This document shows, one piece after another, positions 23,701 to 35,046 of a DNA stretch of 64,000 nt. The first letter of the stretch is position 1. Each line of letters opens with the position of its first letter. The DNA comes from Ephydatia muelleri (Eukaryota > Porifera > Demospongiae > Spongillida > Spongillidae), in assembly GCA_013339895.1 (NCBI GenBank), contig JABACO010000013.1, positions 6,779,787 through 6,843,786 on the forward strand. The letters run 5' to 3'. A program made the position numbers and the translations under genes. The notes under the pieces were generated by a model. It saw only the letters and a program-made list of their open reading frames with translations, had not been told where the DNA came from and did not search any database.

Positions 23701-25026
23701 TTACCCTCAATATAGAACGGATTCTCATTATGCTGTGTGGAGCAGTCTGGGCATTTAAACACACCAATATGTGATGCTTCAGTTTTGCTAACTCCAATGC
23801 AGGTATCATGGAACCACCCGTTACAGTAATCACATCCAATCATGAATCTGTAATGGATGTCGATAAAACCTATAATCAATCACATGATACACAAAAGTTC
23901 TACCTTAAAGGATCGTAGGGCTGATGACATATGCAATACAACTGTCTTGCCACTAATGTAGTGCGAAATTATAACAATTGATAATTCTACATTCTATTGT
24001 TCTGATATAAACCTTTTTCATTCTCCGCTGTTTCAGATTTTGTGTCCTAATTGAAAATTAGAATTAGCAAAGTCCATTTGATAACATAAAGAATTTATAA
24101 CAATACCTTTAAATGAGATTTAAGCTCTCTTTCAGCAAAGCTTGATCATCCCAATCATGTTCACTTGCAGCATCTTCATCATCCTCTGGTACACTCATCA
24201 CCTTTCTCTGTGCACATGCACCCTCAAATTCTAGCGGGGGTGAATCCTTCACTTGCTGCTTCAGTTGGGTGGAGACACTCTTTTTCCCACGACGAGGCAC
24301 CTTCTCCTCCTGTAACACAACCACCCTGTTCTCCAGATCATCATCCATGGTAAACTGATTACCTTGTTCTGTGGACAAGCCAACTCAAATTCTAGCCTGG
24401 GTAAATCCTTCACTTGCTGCTTCAGTTGGGTGGAGACACTCTTTTTCCCACGACGAGGCACCTTCTCCTCCTGTAACACAACCACCCTGTTCTCCAGATC
24501 ATCATCCATGGTAAACTGATTACCTTGTTCTGTGGACAAGCCAACTCAAATTCTAGCCTGGGTAAATCCTTCACTTGCTGCTTCAGTTGGGTCGAGATAC
24601 TCTTATTCCCACGACCAGGCACCTTCTCCTCCTGTAACACAACCACCCTGTTCTCCAGATCATCATCCACCTCACCCTTATCCAAAGATATCTTCACAAT
24701 CTTATCGTCATGGTTTTGGATCTGGATCTCCACTGAAAAAATAAGACAACTGATCAATGGATAAATAAGAGTCATTACATACCAAGGGCTTTGTCAATCT
24801 TCACCTTGTTGCGATACCAGCACATGTAAACAGAGTAGACATACTTTTCTGATGGATTTTTGCATAATGACAATGCTGCAGCAACTAAAAACCAGAATCC
24901 ACCAGGGGGAGTTCGTGAATGATTTGGTGGAGGCCATACTCCGACTCTTAAAACACCAATGAGTTCTTCCAAAATAATGTTATACTTCTTCTTGTTCGGC
25001 TGAATAACATAATTAATAAAATGCAC
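17529..25026 (-). CDS. Multi-exon PHD-finger transposase-like gene
   Basis: Minus-strand gene between the two inverted arrays. A chain of six exons splices in consistent phase: 23904-23945, 23705-23847, 22136-23318, 22031-22079, 21665-21980 and 21299-21469, each with GT and AG borders. Product order: PHD finger, a Cys/His-poor linker domain, a DDE/MULE-like core, then an EAW...R-FI...GR module. Candidate further exons lie upstream (24225-25026) and downstream (about 18600-21240 and 17529-17744). The closest remembered relatives are invertebrate and fish transposase-like proteins with a CDATG motif and a later PFWSALML-like segment; I cannot name the superfamily. A TAG at 22531-22533 interrupts the core. 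Nuclear, DNA-binding activity is inferred. Confidence 0.6.
18600..21240 (-). CDS. Candidate small exons downstream of the transposase core
   Basis: Several minus-strand open segments of 40-150 nt are each bordered by plausible AG and GT. Examples are the stretch with REKWSKRKVKADVLDKSHGF (about 21110-21240), one with EMGTLKHGLQNDCCEGIIGL (about 20220-20320), one with HNPLDMIKDWIQLNV (about 19870-19990), one with NALDTWAVQSRNEW (about 19310-19450) and one with IPPPYLLNFTELV (about 19095-19160). Phases between them were not resolved and no domain was recognised, so these may belong to the same gene or to a second one. Confidence 0.35.
21299..21469 (-). CDS. Transposase-like gene exon: EAW...FI...GR module
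   Basis: 171 nt, phase 1 in and out. It encodes DMCKRMVEAWNFILKRV and VFIHQHYEAIIGRQRQF, a charged helical module that in related transposase-like proteins follows the catalytic core. Acceptor at 21470-21471, donor at 21297-21298 on the complementary strand. Confidence 0.6.
21665..21980 (-). CDS. Transposase-like gene exon: NPEYFD...PFWSALML
   Basis: 316 nt, phase 0 in and phase 1 out. An acidic linker (SEDHDHEDNRDE) is followed by NPEYFDILMKNWFSMAPFWS, a block I recognise from other transposase-like proteins. It joins the 49-nt exon 22031-22079 across a 50-nt intron. Confidence 0.62.
22031..22079 (-). CDS. Transposase-like gene micro-exon
   Basis: 49 nt that completes a split Trp codon and reads FKKAQYRFCMYCFSLA. 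It is kept because its phases match both neighbours exactly. Confidence 0.55.
22136..23318 (-). CDS. Transposase-like gene main exon: DDE/MULE-like core
   Basis: 1183 nt, phase 1 in and phase 2 out, open except for one TAG (22531-22533). The first part (FYIPRFVW, CSFAFKRHWIKKEK) is followed by a basic linker. A likely first catalytic Asp lies in PLFCDATGTIVA, just before the stop, and a likely second in PPQVIIDRSQVLLISF, followed by CTSHVMNSAKK, where a Cys/His pair often follows in MULE-like folds. The region downstream of the TAG (PTVYYYAVVLKHPNEGKSPL) is plainly the same domain, so the stop is a point lesion, a readthrough site or an error. Confidence 0.65.
23705..23945 (-). CDS. PHD finger split over two exons (23904-23945 and 23705-23847)
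   Basis: Spliced in phase 2, the two exons give a full C4HC3 PHD finger: YCICHQPYDP, then RFMIGCDYCNGWFHDTC, then FKCPDC. The residues forming an aromatic cage for trimethylated H3K4 in PHF8/PHF2-type fingers appear conserved: Tyr before the first CxC, Tyr in QPYD, Met in FMI and Trp in GWFH. Histone binding is inferred from this resemblance. The finger sits N-terminal to the transposase core. Confidence 0.75.
24225..24690 (-). repeat. 161-bp tandem triplication in the gene's 5' coding region
   Basis: TCATCCATGG-type landmarks are at 24341, 24502 and 24663. Each unit encodes DLENRVVVLQEEKVP and KSVSTQLKQQVKD. 161 is not a multiple of three, so successive units shift frame unless part of each is spliced out. 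The innermost unit continues into an acidic stretch (EDDEDAASEHDWDD). The triplication probably damaged this copy. Confidence 0.8.
24778..25026 (-). CDS. Candidate 5' exon of the transposase-like gene
   Basis: An open segment with IGVLRVGVWPPPNHSRTPPG and EKYVYSVYMCWYRNKVKID ends at a GT near 24775. There is no recognised domain. The first Met of the gene could be here or farther upstream. Confidence 0.35.
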
Positions 25027-25229
25027 ACTTTTTGAAAAGAAAAACGTACCATTCTTCCAACTTTAGAAAAACTGTGCATGCAATTTGTTTGTAATGCTTT
25101 TATAGGTCAAGCAGATTCCAGAACTTTCCTAAGTTTTAACCCCTCAATACATATTACCACCTGATCATGCTGCCTCACACCATCTCTCACAATCTAACTC
25201 AACAAGAAGGTGTGAAGCCAAGGCTACCA

Positions 25230-26712
25230 TGAACTTGCCACTAGCACAGGCATGTCATGCTGTGTGTGATGTCTCAGTAGTGCAGACTCACATGTATTTT
25301 GGTTTGTTTGGTTGGGAATATGCAACTCTTAAAATGTTTCCCTATGTATGCACACTTGAATCTCTCCTGTTCAAAAAGGGGAGGAGCCAAGGGCGTGTCA
25401 CATGCACAAGCATGTCATGTGGGCTGTGGGTGATGTCTCAGTAGTGCAGCCTCACCTGTATTTTGGTTTGTTTGGTTGGGGGCATGCAACTCTTAAAATT
25501 GTTCCTATGTATGCACACTTGAACCTCTCCTGTACAAAAAGGGGAAGGGCCAAGGGCTTGCCATATGCACAGGCATGTCATGTGGACTGTGTGTGATGTC
25601 TCAGCAGTGCAGCCTCACTTGTATTTTGGCCTATTTGGTTGGGGGCATTGACTCTTAAAATTTTTCCCTATGTATGCACTCGAACCTCTCCTGTTCAAAA
25701 AGGGGAGGGGCCAAGGGCGTGTCACATGCACAAGCATGTCATGTGGGCTGTGTGTGATGTCTGAGTAGTGCAGCCTCACCTGTATTTTGGTTTGTTTGGT
25801 TTGGGGGCATGCAACTCTTAAAATTGTTCCTATGTATGCACACTTGAACCTCTCCTGTTCAAAAAGGAGAGGGGCCAAGGGCGTGCCATTAGCATAGCAT
25901 GTCATGTGGGCTGTGTGTGATGTCTCGGTAGTGCAGCCTCACCTGTATTTTGGTTTGTTTGGTTTGGGGGCATGCAACTCTTAAAATTGTTCCTATGCAT
26001 GCACACTTGAACCTCTCCTGTTCAAAAAGGGGAGGGGCCAAGGGCGTGTCACATGCACAAGCATGTCATGTGGGCTGTGTGTGATGTCTCAGTAGTGCAG
26101 CCTCTACTGTATTTTGGTTTGTTTGGTTGGGGGCATGCAACTCTTAAAATTGTTCCTATGTATGCACACTTGAACCTCTCCTGTTCAAAAAGGGGAGGGG
26201 CCAAGGGCGTGTCACATGCACAAGCTGTAATGTGGGCTGTGTTTGATGTCTGAGTAGTGCAGCCTCACCTGTATTTTGGTTTGTTTGGTTGGGGGCATGC
26301 AACTCTTAAAATTGTTCCTATGTATGCACACTTGAACCTCTCCTGTTCAAAAAGGGGAGGGGCCTGGGGCGTTTCACATGCACAAGCATGTCATGTGGGC
26401 TGTGTGTGATGTCTCAGTAGTGCAACCTCACCTGTATTTTGGTTTGGCATGCAACTCTTAAAATTGTTCCTATGCAGCACACTTGAACCTCTCCTGTTCT
26501 AAAAGGGGAGGGGCCAAGGGCGTGTCACATGCACAAGCATGTTATGTGGGCTGTGTGTGATGTCTCAGTAGTGCAGCCTCACCTGTATTTTGATTTATTT
26601 GGTTGGGGGCTTGCAACTCTTAAAACTGTCCCTATGAATGCACACTTGAACCTCTCCTGTCCATAAAGGGGAGGAGGGTATATGACATGGCACAAACACA
26701 GGCATGTCATGT
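25230..26712 (-). repeat. Right array: nine inverted ~163-bp units
   Basis: Reverse complement of the left-array unit. The landmark CTCCTGTTCAAAAAGGGG (with variants) occurs nine times between about 25370 and 26670. One unit (about 26440) is shortened. The unit count equals that of the left array. Confidence 0.94.
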
Positions 26713-27603
26713 GTAGAGTAGCATCGTTCTGTTGCAGTAACGATTTGCAGAAAGAGTCTAAGTGTCAGTATCATTTTCATCAGTAGCGTAGGCCTATATG
26801 GATAATCGAGGCACATTGTGGTCATTGGATGAACATAAGATGCAGGCATTGATTACTACATGAAGCAACTGCCGCTGTACTGCAGAGTGTGTGGACAAAG
26901 GCTGATAAAGAGGGAACGCATAAAGAAGTGCTATATGACATTTGCAGCTGATCTTTAGCATCAACATCCATCGTTACTCAAAACGCTCAAGTTCACCAGA
27001 ACGTTTTGCCATGCACTGCTGTCATCATTCAATGCCGAGAGTTATCAGTGCATGCCAGGGCAGAAGGTGGCACCGTTTGTCTGAGAAGTACGTATAGATG
27101 AATGGTGTAAGATGCATACTATTTGTCAGCAACATCATGTACCAATTTCACAGTTGGTGAGGACATCAACCAGGCCTCACACCAAACAAAGCTCATATGA
27201 AGGTCGGAGGTTTTTAATCAGCATAGTATCATTGTGTATAGCGCGGTTCGTTGCACGTTGCTACCGCGGACAGCAAACCAATTTCAGGCACGCGTTCAAT
27301 GACAGCCATGCGTCACGTCACAAATAAAATAAAATAAAATATATAAAAAAACGTGTAATTTGGCACGATTTATAATGAGAAACGACTGTATGCGAGATAC
27401 GTCAGGAAAATTTTGGCACGGGATCATACCCATCACAACACCAATTGCACTCTGAGGGCAAAGCCCAAAACCGGAACCGTCATAAAGGGGTACGACTGGG
27501 TCCTGCCCAGATACCGAGGACCCGCACAATCTAAGATATGATTATTTGTGCAACTAGCGATCTATACTATGAGCTTAGAGCTTGTTGTGTTCAGTGAGCG
27601 TAG

Positions 27604-27699
27604 CCTCGTCCCCAAGCCCTATTTTTTATTAAAGTTAGCGGGACGGGTTTATTTTTTGTCCCGCTAACTTTAATATATAAATAGGGCCTGGGGACGAGG
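27604..27699. mobile_element. Foldback MITE, family CCTCGTCCCC
   Basis: A near-perfect 96-bp palindrome: CCTCGTCCCCAAGCCCTAT at one end and its complement at the other, with an inner stem of TTAAAGTTAGCGGGAC. Only a half copy is present in the partner arm near 50273-50310. Confidence 0.85.
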
Positions 27700-28064
27700 T
27701 TAGGTAGAGTGATTGTTACACCTTTCCAATTAAGAAAACAAATCAGTCTGCATGCAATTGAATTTTTATTTTTTTCAATTAAATCTCTGCATGCCCCAAC
27801 TAATGAACACAAGCAAGTGACATTGAACAAAAACATTCTCTTCAGAGTCGAGAATTAAAGGGCAAAAGTGATGTAAAAGCAAGGATGTAAGACTGAGTGA
27901 AAACAGACCTACATGTATACGTTCAGATACATGTGTCATCAATCTGTTTAAAAATTGCATAGGCATATGAAAATTGAGATAAAACTAAATGAACCCAATC
28001 TACGATACATGTCCGTTTCAATTTAAACGTAACTCAACTTTCCCATACATGCAATGCATGTAAC

Positions 28065-28191
28065 TAGTCTCGTCACCAAACCTACATGACATAATGACTG
28101 TGGCTGCAACAGTTATAATCTAATCGTACCATCTACACGCGAACGATTACAGCAATAATCGTAGTGTCATGTAGGTCTGGGAACGAGACTA
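28065..28191. mobile_element. Foldback MITE, family TAGTCTCGT
   Basis: Imperfect inverted ends TAGTCTCGTCACCAAACC and its complement surround CTACATGAC stems. The orthologous copy in the partner arm is 49466-49576. Confidence 0.75.
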
Positions 28192-28382
28192 CCTTTATTT
28201 AGCAACATTTGATGATTGACACATGTGATGCATTCTATTTCATTTACCCTTTTTCAAATGAGGATTGGCTCTTGTGTGCATGTTTGTTTAAAAAGGTACC
28301 ACTCATGAAAGAAATAACAGAAATGTTGCGCACTTGTGCAAATACATGTACTGTATATAAACAAAAGAATTGTGATTTTGAT

Positions 28383-28707
28383 TTAATTACATGTGGCATC
28401 CATGGGTGGTATGTGGCTGACACCTGTATCACACTGGATCTCTTCACCAAACCCCAAATTTGAATCATGGGAAATTGTCAACTGCTTCATTTTTTCAAGG
28501 GACTTGTGCTTTAATTGGAGATACATTTGGGAAAAAGAACACAACACCATAAAACCATGCAGTGTAGAAATGAAGTGACCAATGTTTACCCCATGAGCAA
28601 GCTGCTGTTGAAGGGTTTGTATTCGTTTCTCTAATGTTACTACTTTATCATGCTCTGTGGCAACCCTGGACAACTGTAGATGGAAACACAGTCTGTCCCT
28701 CTGGATC
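28383..28707 (-). CDS. Receptor exons 16-17: intracellular coiled-coil tail
   Basis: Exon 16 encodes heptad-like TLEKRIQTLQQQLAHG. Exon 17 encodes HKSLEKMKQLTISHD and ends DATCN at TAA. The 81-nt intron between them is a multiple of three and open, but retention would break frame in the truncated paralog at 48983-49319, where it has a different length, so I treat it as an intron. In vertebrate GABA-B receptors a coiled coil here drives heterodimerisation. One extra base near the start of exon 16 shifts the frame in this copy. Confidence 0.75.
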
Positions 28708-31700
28708 CTTGTATGTTGCAAAGAACTAGTGAGAGTGGGATCTGATTACTCACTTCTTGTGCATTAATTGAAGTCATGTACCTTTGGTATGAAGACCAGC
28801 AACAGAATAATGGTGGCAGCACACCAGAATCCAAGGGAGTAAATGACTGCCAATGTGTTCACCTTATCCCTCAGTGTGGCAAAGCTAATGATCACCACAA
28901 CCAAACATATTGATGTGACGTAGATGATGGCTGCTATGTGCCTGGAGTCATTCAATCCTTTCACTTTTACATTTCTAGTTCCGAACGCCAGCAGGATGGC
29001 AACCACCTGGATGAGACCCTTGTAGCCAAACAACACTCCATGCCATATGGTGTAGCCTTTCTGAGAGTCACATATGAAGATACAGTTAATGGTTGTGACG
29101 TGAAAGATCTTCATAGGAGGAACATGGAAGGAAAATATAATTAATGCTAATAACTAGAACAGAGCAGCAAGCATACTCCAGACACAATCTGTGGGTATTC
29201 AGTACTCTGTTTGAGAACTGCAGTAGTCCTCAACTCAGGAACAGCTGTGACAATGACCAGAATGATCACATCAATGCCTGCCAATACACTGATCAACACC
29301 CCAATCATCCAATCCTTGATCACCTGTGGACAATAAATCAAAGTGATGCCCACTGCTAGTTCATCATTACCCTCTTTTTGTTTGGTTTAGGGTTGTTGAA
29401 TATGTAGTAAACACGATACATCTTTCCCAGAATAGGCCCAAAGGCAACTGAGTAGCCAATGGCCCACAACCATATCTGAACCTGTAAACAGTAAAAGAAA
29501 AACGATACAGCAGATCACTTAGATTGAAATGCACCTATTGGTTGCAAGTTGTCTAACCCTGTGATGCATTTGAATGCAAACAATGAATGTTTCTAACAAC
29601 AAGATCACATCGAATAACATCAAATATGTATGCTTGAACCATTCTTGACACTCACGTTACAAATGGCAGTTGCTGTAGTCTCATCAGTGGACTGTATAGC
29701 CAGGAAGAAGATGGAGGTATAGAGTACCATACAACCTCCACAAGTGATGTAATTGATATTAGGACTGGTAAGGCGAATGAGTCTGTTTAGAGGGAACAAA
29801 AGACAGTCATACCTATTACGTTACAAATCACCATAGAGAAAATATGAATTAGCGCATGAATAAACTGCATTGCACTGACCACATATTAGGAGCAGTGTAT
29901 ATGAGGGACCACACTAAACCAACCCTGCTAGTACCAGTACACTGTGTACAATGAGAATGTTCAATTGCTAAATATATGCATTCAGGTGTATGGGATTGAT
30001 CTGAGCCCTGATCTGTGGTGCTTTCGCTCACTTTCTCTCTCTGAAGGCAATCATAATGATGAAGCATATGATGGCCAGAGCTATCCCTAGTGTGGCCAGA
30101 ATGTACATGACAGCAGTGACCCCTAGCTCAATGTTAATGGTTGACTTTATCAGAGTTCCATCATGCGGAACGCCATCTATAAGAGATACAGGAAAGAAGT
30201 CAGGAGTTTAGTGGCCCTATATGTGCTTACCAGGCCATATTGTTTTTATGGACTGTCCTGGAAGGAAGTCAAATGCAACTGATTGTCCATTCTGGTCCAA
30301 CGCCACGTATCCAATATCAAATTTCTGCAGCTGATTACCTTATTGGAGGAAATTGTAACCATAGATACAAAGGTAAAATTAAAAACCCACTATTTTTGAA
30401 TCTTTACTGTTGAATTCTGATATGATCAGCTTTCCGTATGCCATTGGCATTGAAGGATATGTTCCCCTGTGTGAGGAACAAAGCGTATCTGGCATTAGAT
30501 ATAAGGAAGATTACCTTTATACTTCAGAACATACTGTAATGCCTACGAAGGATGCATTCATCAGATGTTGATACATTCTCTCCAAAATGACATCATTGGC
30601 ATAAGTGAAGTTTTCCATGTAGAAAGTGGAGTTGGGTGGAAGATGGGAAGCAGCAGCTGCCAGCCTGTTGAAGGCTGGATCAGATCTGAGGTCTGGGGAA
30701 GTGTCATATTTTATGAATCCCTAACAACTCTATGAGGTATGACTCCAAACCTCGAATGGTTCTGTTCAGAGCTATGGCATATGACCACACAGCAATCAAA
30801 CCATGGTCCCCCTCGTACACATCAGACAGGTTCAGCCTGCTCACACCTTCAAGGTACAGCTTTCTATACTGGTTGAAGCATCTGTCACTGGAAGTATCAT
30901 TTGTGATGGGGTGTGGTGGAATGAGAGTGTGTGAAGAGAGGGGTGTGGAAGGAGAGGTGTGTGGAAGGAGAGGTGTGTGGAAGGAGGTGTGTGAGAAGGA
31001 GAGGTGTGGAAGGAGAGGTGTGTGGAAGGAGAGGTGTGTGGAAGGAGAGGTGTGTGGAAGGGTGGTGTGTGTGAGGAGAGAGGTGTGTGGCGGAGTGTGT
31101 GGGGGGAGGAAGGTGTGTGGGAAGGGAGGTGTGTGGGGGGGGTGTGGAAGGAGGGTGTGTGGAAGGAGAGGTGTTTGGAAGGAGAGGTGTTGTGGAAGGA
31201 GATGGGTGTGGAAGGAGTGTGTGGAAGAGAGGTGTGTGGAAGGAGAGGTGTGTGGAAGGAGAGGTGTGTGGAAGGAGAGGTGTGTGGAAGGAGAGGTGTG
31301 TGGAAGGAGAGGTGTGTGGAAGGAGAGGTGTGTGGAAGGAGAGGTGTGGTGGAAGGAGAGGTGTGTGGAAGGAGAGGTGTGTGGAAGGAGAGGTGTGTGG
31401 AAGGAGAGGGTGTGGAAGGAGAGGTGTGGAAGGAGAGGTGTGTGGAAGGAGAGGTGTGTGGAAGGAGAGGTGGTGGAAGGAGAGAGGTGTGTGGAAGGAG
31501 AGTGTGGCCCTACATTGCTTTGTGATACATACAATAGATATAGATCATAATCTCTTCTCTTCTGATATCACATATTGAGGACTGTGCTATATTCAGTTTC
31601 GGCATGACTACATATCCTTTTGATATGTCAGCATATTTCAGTTTTAAACAGCAAATTGTTTTGTTCAACATATTTGAGAAATGCATAAACTTACCAAGCC

Positions 31701-32956
31701 TGAGCTGGTTATAATATCAGTGTCATTGATTTGAGGGTCTAGGGTGATGGCCAGTGATCTGTTCAGAGCTATCTCCATTTGATGCCTTGTACAGTTCACA
31801 GTACTGCTGTCCCACCATCCATCAGGGTACCATCCGAGTGTGATGAAGACATACAGTGGGTACACCTTGTTCTGATGGTATGCCTGATAGACCACAGGTG
31901 CATGGTGTTACAATAATATAGTCGATACTCCTTGAAAAGGGTTAAAAAAAAGGCTCTAGCCACAAGTTAACAGATAGGCTCTAGCCGTAGACTGTAGCCA
32001 CAGATAACAGATAGGCTGTAGCCACAGCTATAGTCACAGGTTAACAGATAGGAGGTTAACAGACAGGCTGTAGCTACAGGTTAACAGAATTAGCTCTAAG
32101 CCCAGGGTACTGAACAGAAATGGCTCTAGCCATGGACTAATAAACAAATGAATTTATCACAGACTGCCTCCTACTGGCCTCCTTACCTCGCACAGAACTG
32201 GTATAGTGTCATCCATATACATGGCAAGGTAGATTATCCTCGACTCTGTGTTCTACACAGAAAAATGATGACATGTAATAGTAACCAGTTGGAAAATAAA
32301 ACGGAGTCAAGTTAAGTACTATAATTAGAAGTCCATTAATTAAAGTATACCCAACATGACATTGCTAACTGTGAAGAATAGACAAGAGGTCTACACTGAG
32401 AAAAGCTGTGGTCTGGAGATGAGTTGAACTGACCCCCACAACCCTACCCCACCTCCACATCTGCATAAATTAGCAGAGAAAACATGCATGTACATGTGCT
32501 GTGCTGTTAATGATTGGGTTTATGCTTTAATGGCATGGCTTTTCTTCAAATTCCAAGTGTTGTGTTCATATGCTATTATGACACAGCCTTAGTAAAGTGC
32601 AGAAGTTGTCAGCAAGCATGTCTGCATTCAGATGCACTTCGTAGCAATCTTCCTAATAGCATGATTAGTAAAGCTATAGATGAATGGTGTAAAAGAATGT
32701 GCTGCTTCAATCCTAACACCATCTTAGGCACGTCCATTACATCACAAAGGTGAGCATCTGATTCAATATTACTCGGTTCAGAAATAATCTATATTACCTC
32801 TGCTCCGCTGCACTACCTTCATATTCTCCCCAGTACTGCATGATGCATAGTGTTAGTAATAATGATGCTTATCCAGTAGTCCTTAAGCCTCCCTTTTTAA
32901 CACTCCCTTTGTAAACCATAGTTTGTTCCACAGGTGTTTAAGCGCGCGCACGCACG

Positions 32957-32987
<31 letters not shown>

Positions 32988-35000
32988 ACACATGCACAAA
33001 CACATGGGCATGGGTGCTTACAAATGCTTGTCCATTACTGAGGATAGCATCCAGGGTGGTAGTGGCTCTGGGATCACTGGAGTATGAGACTGAGGTGATG
33101 TTATGGTGAGGAACAAGTTGCTCCAATGACTCCAGGCGGTTCAGAGTCTGTGAGATGGAGACCAGATGAGCAAGGTAGTAGCTATCTCACTTCCCACTCT
33201 TATATCCTGTTGTTTTTTTAGAGCCTAAACTCCATATCTCCCAGTATAATTACAGAGCAGGCACTTCAAGGCTCCACTGATAGAAGAAATGTCTACATTG
33301 TATTAGGGCATGGATTATATTGGAAAACAGGATTGGCAGAAAACAGTAGACAAGCACTGTACGTGAAGCACTAGCTCATCTATTGCACCCCTTTGGTCCT
33401 CCCACACCACACCCCTGATCTCCTCCCTTCCTCATTCACACCCCTGAACCTTCAGCTCCTCCCACACACTAGCTTCAAATGCTTGAATACATACAGAGAT
33501 AGATCACAGACCAGCACGAATAGATGAAACTCCAGATTAATAGCATGGAGCTTTGTCCAATTGAAGGTGTTCAGAATTTGTATGAAGGCTTGAGAGAAGT
33601 GGATGTCACTGGGAAGAATTTGGAAGTACCGCTTGAATTTAGTTCTGTCCTCTGCTTCAGGTGTAGTCGAGTCACATGACAACTGGTTAGATTGAAATAT
33701 CATGTTATTTAGTGAAGTTAAAGGGAGTAGATGGTTTTGATTAAATGAAATGAGTGTCTTTGGAAACCACACCATCCAAAGGAAGTGGGCCAGAAAGATG
33801 TTTATTTAAAGGCTCAGTGCTATGGTTCTGTGAACCAGTGTCTTTAAGAATGGAGCATAATGAAGGGGTGGAGCATGATGATGGGTGGAGCATAATGAAG
33901 GGGTGGAGCATTATGATGGGTGGAACATGATGAAGGGGTGGAGCATTATGATGGGTGGAACATGATGAAGGGGTGGAGCATTATGATGGGTGGAGCATGA
34001 TGAAGGGGTGGAGCATGTTGAAGGGGTGGAGCATGATGAAGGGGTGGAGCATTATGATGGGTGGAGCATGATGAAGGGGTGGAGCATTATGATGGGTGGA
34101 GCATGATGAAGGGGTGGAGCATTATGATGGGTGGAGCATAATGAAGGGGATGGAGGAGGATGAGTGGTAGTAGGGTGGTGCATGCTGAGGGGGTGTCCCT
34201 TTAAACCCTTAACACAGTCACCAGGGCTCAGCCCCCACGACATAAGAGAAGACCCAGCTTCTAATTAATCATCTGTATCTAATCAGTTGACATGTCACAG
34301 TGAGCGTATCACATAAAACTTTTCAGTGCTCAAATTGATATAATGATAACTGAGTTTTGCACTCTCAAGATGTGGCTTGTATGTACAATCAGAAATACAG
34401 CTGTAATTACTTGTATCACTATGGTTGTTGGCTGACTTTCAATCTTTTTAAACTATGCTGTTTCATTAATTAATGCCGGGACATTTGCCCAACCTTATAT
34501 GATGCACCACCATTTCACTGGTATGCCAACCGAACAAGAGAATTTAAGCCTACAATAATAGCATTCAAAAGGAACATCAAGAGAGAGAGCAAAACCCTTT
34601 CACTTTCAGCTACCATTATATTCCGCACACGTATAGTAAAGGTCCTAGCATGGCAAAGAAGGTGTATGATGGAACGCGTTATGTTCATTCGGGCATGCCA
34701 CTTTAATTAATTTCGTCCGTTCATGACAGATTGCCTAAATTCATTGATGCTCCAGGCAAAGAGTGGTCAACATGGTGGACAAAGACCTGATCACATAGAG
34801 TAACTAAAGAAAGAGCATTAATAAAACAGGGGTCTACCCTCTCCATGTAAGGGTCCAAAGGACCCCTAACAGAAATTTTATTTTGTGGAAAGTCATTCAT
34901 ACAGGAATACCACATTCATGAAAAAGCTGGGCACTCATCCTGAAGATGTATGTGTTGATTTTACTCACCTCCCACATGCAGTCAGGTTTTAATGGCAACA

Positions 35001-35046
<46 letters not shown>

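Larger units (their letters stand above)
15328..26712. mobile_element. Putative 11.4-kb DNA transposon with nine-unit tandem-repeat inverted ends
   Basis: Two arrays built of the same ~163-bp unit in opposite orientation enclose 8.4 kb that contains a single recognisable multi-exon minus-strand gene with a PHD finger and a transposase-like core. Each array has nine units. Long inverted ends built from tandem repeats are known from foldback-type elements (some Mutator-like and P-superfamily elements). I could not identify a convincing target-site duplication: the outer edges are not sharply defined, though the right edge lies between 26712 and 26795, where homology with the 48.5-51-kb inverted copy begins. 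The alternative is two unrelated inverted satellite arrays flanking a host gene. Confidence 0.55.
26795..29790 (+). repeat. Inverted duplication B, arm 1 (partner 48553-51060)
   Basis: The reverse complement of 48553-51060 aligns here across the receptor 3' exons and their downstream flank. The partner arm lacks the part between receptor intron 12 and exon 15, and its small foldback elements differ. The two arms carry the same receptor gene end facing opposite directions. Confidence 0.85.

Noticed and set aside
28509..28589. Open 81-nt segment read as coding between receptor exons 16 and 17
   Set aside because: GT-AG borders, and the homologous segment at 49100-49193 has a different length that breaks frame, so it is an intron.
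30704..31550. Open frames of 160-276 codons on both strands
   Set aside because: Created by the GGAAGGAGAGGTGTGT minisatellite; only 30751-30868 is a receptor exon.
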